A stretch of 9,336 bases of DNA. Source: Verrucomicrobiia bacterium. Its GTDB lineage: Bacteria > Verrucomicrobiota > Verrucomicrobiia > CAIQCK01. This document shows, one piece after another, positions 7,222 through 9,336 of the stretch. Position numbers and translations under genes: made by a program. Within the stretch, counting starts at the first letter, position 1. Each line of letters starts with the position of its first letter. The notes beneath the pieces are model-generated. The model had not been told where the DNA came from and ran no database searches. It saw only the letters and a program-made list of their open reading frames with translations. The stretch lies in contig JAOACV010000050.1 of NCBI GenBank assembly GCA_026417675.1, forward strand, positions 1-9,336, written 5' to 3'.

Positions 7222-7428
7222 TCACGGCAGCCGGTTTGCGCGCCGGGCCATCCAGAGCATCAACAGGCCGAAGAGCAACAGCACCAGGCCCCACCAAAGG
7301 TTGATGTTGATGCCGAGCGAGGCTTTGTAGATCGTTTCGTCGGAGTTGGATATCAGCCCGAAGACGGCGAGGATAGCCCCGAGCAGGGAGAACATGACGC
7401 CGATGGGGAATCGTATGTCGAGGTTCAT
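7222..7428 (-). CDS. Small two-helix membrane protein, probable companion of the SSS transporter
   Basis: 68 residues. There are two predicted membrane helices, at about residues 8-27 (PIGVMFSLLGAILAVFGLIS) and 43-62 (INLWWGLVLLLFGLLMLWMA). They are joined by a short polar loop with an SLGININ segment and followed by a basic tail (RRANRLP), which by the positive-inside rule would be cytoplasmic. It has no signal peptide or known catalytic motif. The ATG at 7428 lies 6 nt after the transporter's TAA; the gap reads CCTCCC on the coding strand, so there is no Shine-Dalgarno site and translation is probably coupled. I recall similar short proteins beside SSS transporters in Verrucomicrobiota, but I know of no assigned function. 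By analogy with small partner proteins of other transporters, a role in stability or assembly of the symporter is an inference. Confidence 0.75.
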   Translation of the reverse strand: MNLDIRFPIGVMFSLLGAILAVFGLISNSDETIYKASLGININLWWGLVLLLFGLLMLWMARRANRLP

Positions 7429-7434
7429 GGGAGG

Positions 7435-9336
7435 TTACCAGAAGATGTAATTGATGATGGCACAAACGGCCAGCAGGACGCTGCCGGCCACGGCCGGGCG
7501 CGCATACCATGCCTGATCCTCGTCCTTCTGCCGCGGCGTCAGCGAATAGACCAAGCCGCGCAACTCCGCGTCGCTCTTGGTGCGCTTGGTGGCCAGCGAG
7601 ATCACCAGCGTCAGGATGAAGCAGGCGCTGAACGCGAAACACGCCAGCCAGAAGTTCTGCGCCATCTCGCTCTGGAACACATGGACTTTCGCCAGCCACG
7701 CGCCCTTGATGAAACTCGGCGTGTTGTTCTGCGAGATGGTCAGGCCGTGGAACAACGCCGAGGTCAGCGTGCCGCCCAGCAGGCCGTAGAACGCGCCATG
7801 GCCTGTCGCGCGCGCCCAGAACATGCCGTGCAGGAACGTGGCGAACAGCGGCGCGTTTACGAAGCCGAAGACAAGCTGCACCATGTCCATGATGTTGCCG
7901 TATTGGCGGGCGATGTAAGCGCACGCGATGCTGGCCAGCACGCCGGCCACCGTCGTGGCGCGGCCCATCCAGAGGTAGTGCGCGTCGGATTTGCCGGGCG
8001 CGATGTAGGCTTGGTAGAGATCGTAGGTCCAGATGGTGTTGAACGCGGTGACGTTGCCGGCCATGCCGCTCATGAACGACGCCAGCAACGCCGTGAGCGC
8101 CAGGCCCAGCAATCCCGTCGGGCAATACTTGCGCAGGATGGAAAGCATGACGTTGTTGTAGTCGTTCTCCGCCACGGCGTCCTGCAACCGCTCTTTGATC
8201 TCTTTTTCCGCCAGCGAGCCGGCCGCTGCATCCTTCATCAGCGCCTCGATCTTTCGCGCGCTGACTTTCAATCCGACCGCCTCGCCGATCCGCTGGCCGG
8301 CGGTCTCGGCGTCGAGCTGCTGCGCCACCGCTTGTTGCAGCGCCGGAATCGCCTTCGCGTAGGCTGCGCTGTCAATGGGCCGCGGCGGCAGCCGGTAGCC
8401 GTCCTTGCCCGTGAACGCCAGAGCGACGGCGATCATGCCGGGAAGGATGACCAGAATCGGGAAGAACATCTTCGGCACCGCGGCAATGATGGGCGTGTTG
8501 CGCGCGGCGGACATGTTGCGCGCCGCCATCGCGCGCTGGACGACGAGGAAGTTGGTGCACCAGTAGCCGAAAGCGAGCACGAACCCCAGGCCGAACGACA
8601 AGCCGAACCAGTCCAGCCCCATCGGGTTGTTGGCCGCGCTGCCCATCGAGGACCACGCGCTGGTCCACGCGTTGGGCGCGAAGCTCTTATCGGCCAGATT
8701 CAGCACTTGTGGCGCCTGCGCGACCTGGGAGAGGGTTTCGCTTACCCGTTGCCAACCGCCCGCGTCTTTCAGACCCAGGTAAACGACCGGAGCAAAGCCG
8801 AGCACGATCATGAAAAACTGCAGCACCTCCGTGTAGATCGCAGAGGTAAGGCCGCCCTTGAAGACGTAAATCAGCACGATGACCGAGCAGATCCAGAGAC
8901 AAAGATTGAAGTCGTAACCGAGCAGCTTCTGCAGCAGGTCGGCCAGCACATACATCGAGATGCCCGACGTGAGCATCGTCATGACCGCGAACGAAATCGA
9001 GTTCAGCGCGCGCGTGCGCTCGTCGAAGCGCAGCTTCAGATACTCCGGCACCGAGCGCGCCTTGCTGCCGTAGTAGAACGGCATCATGAACACGGCGAGG
9101 AACACCATCGCCGGAATCGCGCCGATCCAGTAGAAGTGGCAGGACATCATGCCGTATTTAGCGCCGTTGGCGGCCATGCCAATGACCTCCAGCGCGCCGA
9201 GGTTGGCCGAGATGAACGCAAGTCCCGTCACCCAAGCCGGGATCGAGCGACCCGACATCAGGAAGTCGGCCGAGCTTTTCATGTAGCGTTTGAGCGCGAA
9301 GCCGATGCCGACCACGAAGACGACGTAGAGGGCGAT
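7435..9336 (-). CDS. Sodium:solute symporter family (SSS/SLC5) transporter, N-terminus cut by window edge
   Basis: 633 residues are visible; the frame is open through the right edge, with IALYVVFVVGIGFALKRY as the first helix, so only perhaps 5-15 residues and the start are missing. The GTG at 9315 lies inside this helix and is not the start. Numbering from the first visible residue, SSS hallmarks are SADFLMSGRSIPAWVTGLAF (about 22-41), VIGMAANG, GGLTSAIYTEVLQ (161-173) and TALLASFMSGMAGN (415-428) followed by the conserved WTYDLY. Around 13-14 hydrophobic helices are visible, as usual for this LeuT-fold family, which couples sodium entry to uptake of sugars, sialic acid, amino acids or organic acids. 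The substrate cannot be told from sequence; by context it may be a sugar or other product of the neighbouring exported hydrolases. Odd features: an extra hydrophilic, Ala-rich, charged segment at about 310-392, and Gly at one predicted sodium-site position (S423-G424 where vSGLT has Ser-Ser). Confidence 0.92.
   Translation of the reverse strand: MALYVVFVVGIGFALKRYMKSSADFLMSGRSIPAWVTGLAFISANLGALEVIGMAANGAKYGMMSCHFYWIGAIPAMVFLAVFMMPFYYGSKARSVPEYLKLRFDERTRALNSISFAVMTMLTSGISMYVLADLLQKLLGYDFNLCLWICSVIVLIYVFKGGLTSAIYTEVLQFFMIVLGFAPVVYLGLKDAGGWQRVSETLSQVAQAPQVLNLADKSFAPNAWTSAWSSMGSAANNPMGLDWFGLSFGLGFVLAFGYWCTNFLVVQRAMAARNMSAARNTPIIAAVPKMFFPILVILPGMIAVALAFTGKDGYRLPPRPIDSAAYAKAIPALQQAVAQQLDAETAGQRIGEAVGLKVSARKIEALMKDAAAGSLAEKEIKERLQDAVAENDYNNVMLSILRKYCPTGLLGLALTALLASFMSGMAGNVTAFNTIWTYDLYQAYIAPGKSDAHYLWMGRATTVAGVLASIACAYIARQYGNIMDMVQLVFGFVNAPLFATFLHGMFWARATGHGAFYGLLGGTLTSALFHGLTISQNNTPSFIKGAWLAKVHVFQSEMAQNFWLACFAFSACFILTLVISLATKRTKSDAELRGLVYSLTPRQKDEDQAWYARPAVAGSVLLAVCAIINYIFW

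Noticed and set aside
7142..8125. A 327-codon minus-strand frame overlapping the transporter and the small gene
   Set aside because: It is a frame-shifted shadow of the transporter; its composition is Arg/His-rich and it would overlap two better-supported genes.
1..9336. CRISPR arrays, tRNA or rRNA genes, insertion sequences, phage or defence genes
   Set aside because: None seen. There are no regularly spaced repeats, no transposase or integrase motifs and no clover-leaf-like segments; the window is almost entirely metabolic coding sequence.

Overview
The window is GC-rich and gene-dense, and every credible gene lies on the minus strand. Read right to left, in the direction of transcription, it holds five genes: (1) a sodium:solute symporter family (SSS/SLC5) transporter whose first few codons lie beyond the right edge; (2) a 68-residue two-helix membrane protein starting 6 nt after the transporter stop; (3) a 1194-residue Sec-exported multidomain protein with a GH129/GH101-type glycosidase barrel, a CARDB domain and a beta-rich C-terminal half; (4) a 428-residue Sec-exported protein of the neutral ceramidase family; (5) a Tat-exported GH116/DUF608 (non-lysosomal glucosylceramidase-like) glycosidase whose C-terminus runs off the left edge. 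Gaps are 6, 85, 51 and 4 nt, so this looks like one polycistronic unit. Its promoter is presumably upstream of the transporter, outside the window. No stretch longer than 300 bases lacks a gene.

The protein families, the Tat motif of the TRRE type, the weak use of Shine-Dalgarno sites, the high GC content and small GC-rich dispersed-type hairpins inside reading frames suggest a member of the Verrucomicrobiota (or the related Planctomycetota/Lentisphaerota) with a glycan-degrading lifestyle. This assignment is by resemblance only; there is no marker gene.

Functionally the set reads as a catabolic unit: two exported glycosidases and a hydrolase-like protein work outside the cytoplasm, and a sodium-coupled transporter takes up a small product. 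The family names together (alpha-GalNAc-ase-like, glucosylceramidase-like, ceramidase-like) tempt one to propose glycosphingolipid breakdown. However, the ceramidase homolog has Asp where true neutral ceramidases have the catalytic Ser, while its likely zinc ligands are kept. A different amide or ester bond, or a different glycoconjugate, is therefore at least as likely.

Other points of note are two perfect short hairpins translated in frame within the two glycosidase genes, a four-cysteine cluster next to the likely nucleophile of the Tat-exported glycosidase, an extra hydrophilic insert of about 80 residues in the transporter, and a Ser-to-Gly change at a predicted sodium-site position in the transporter.
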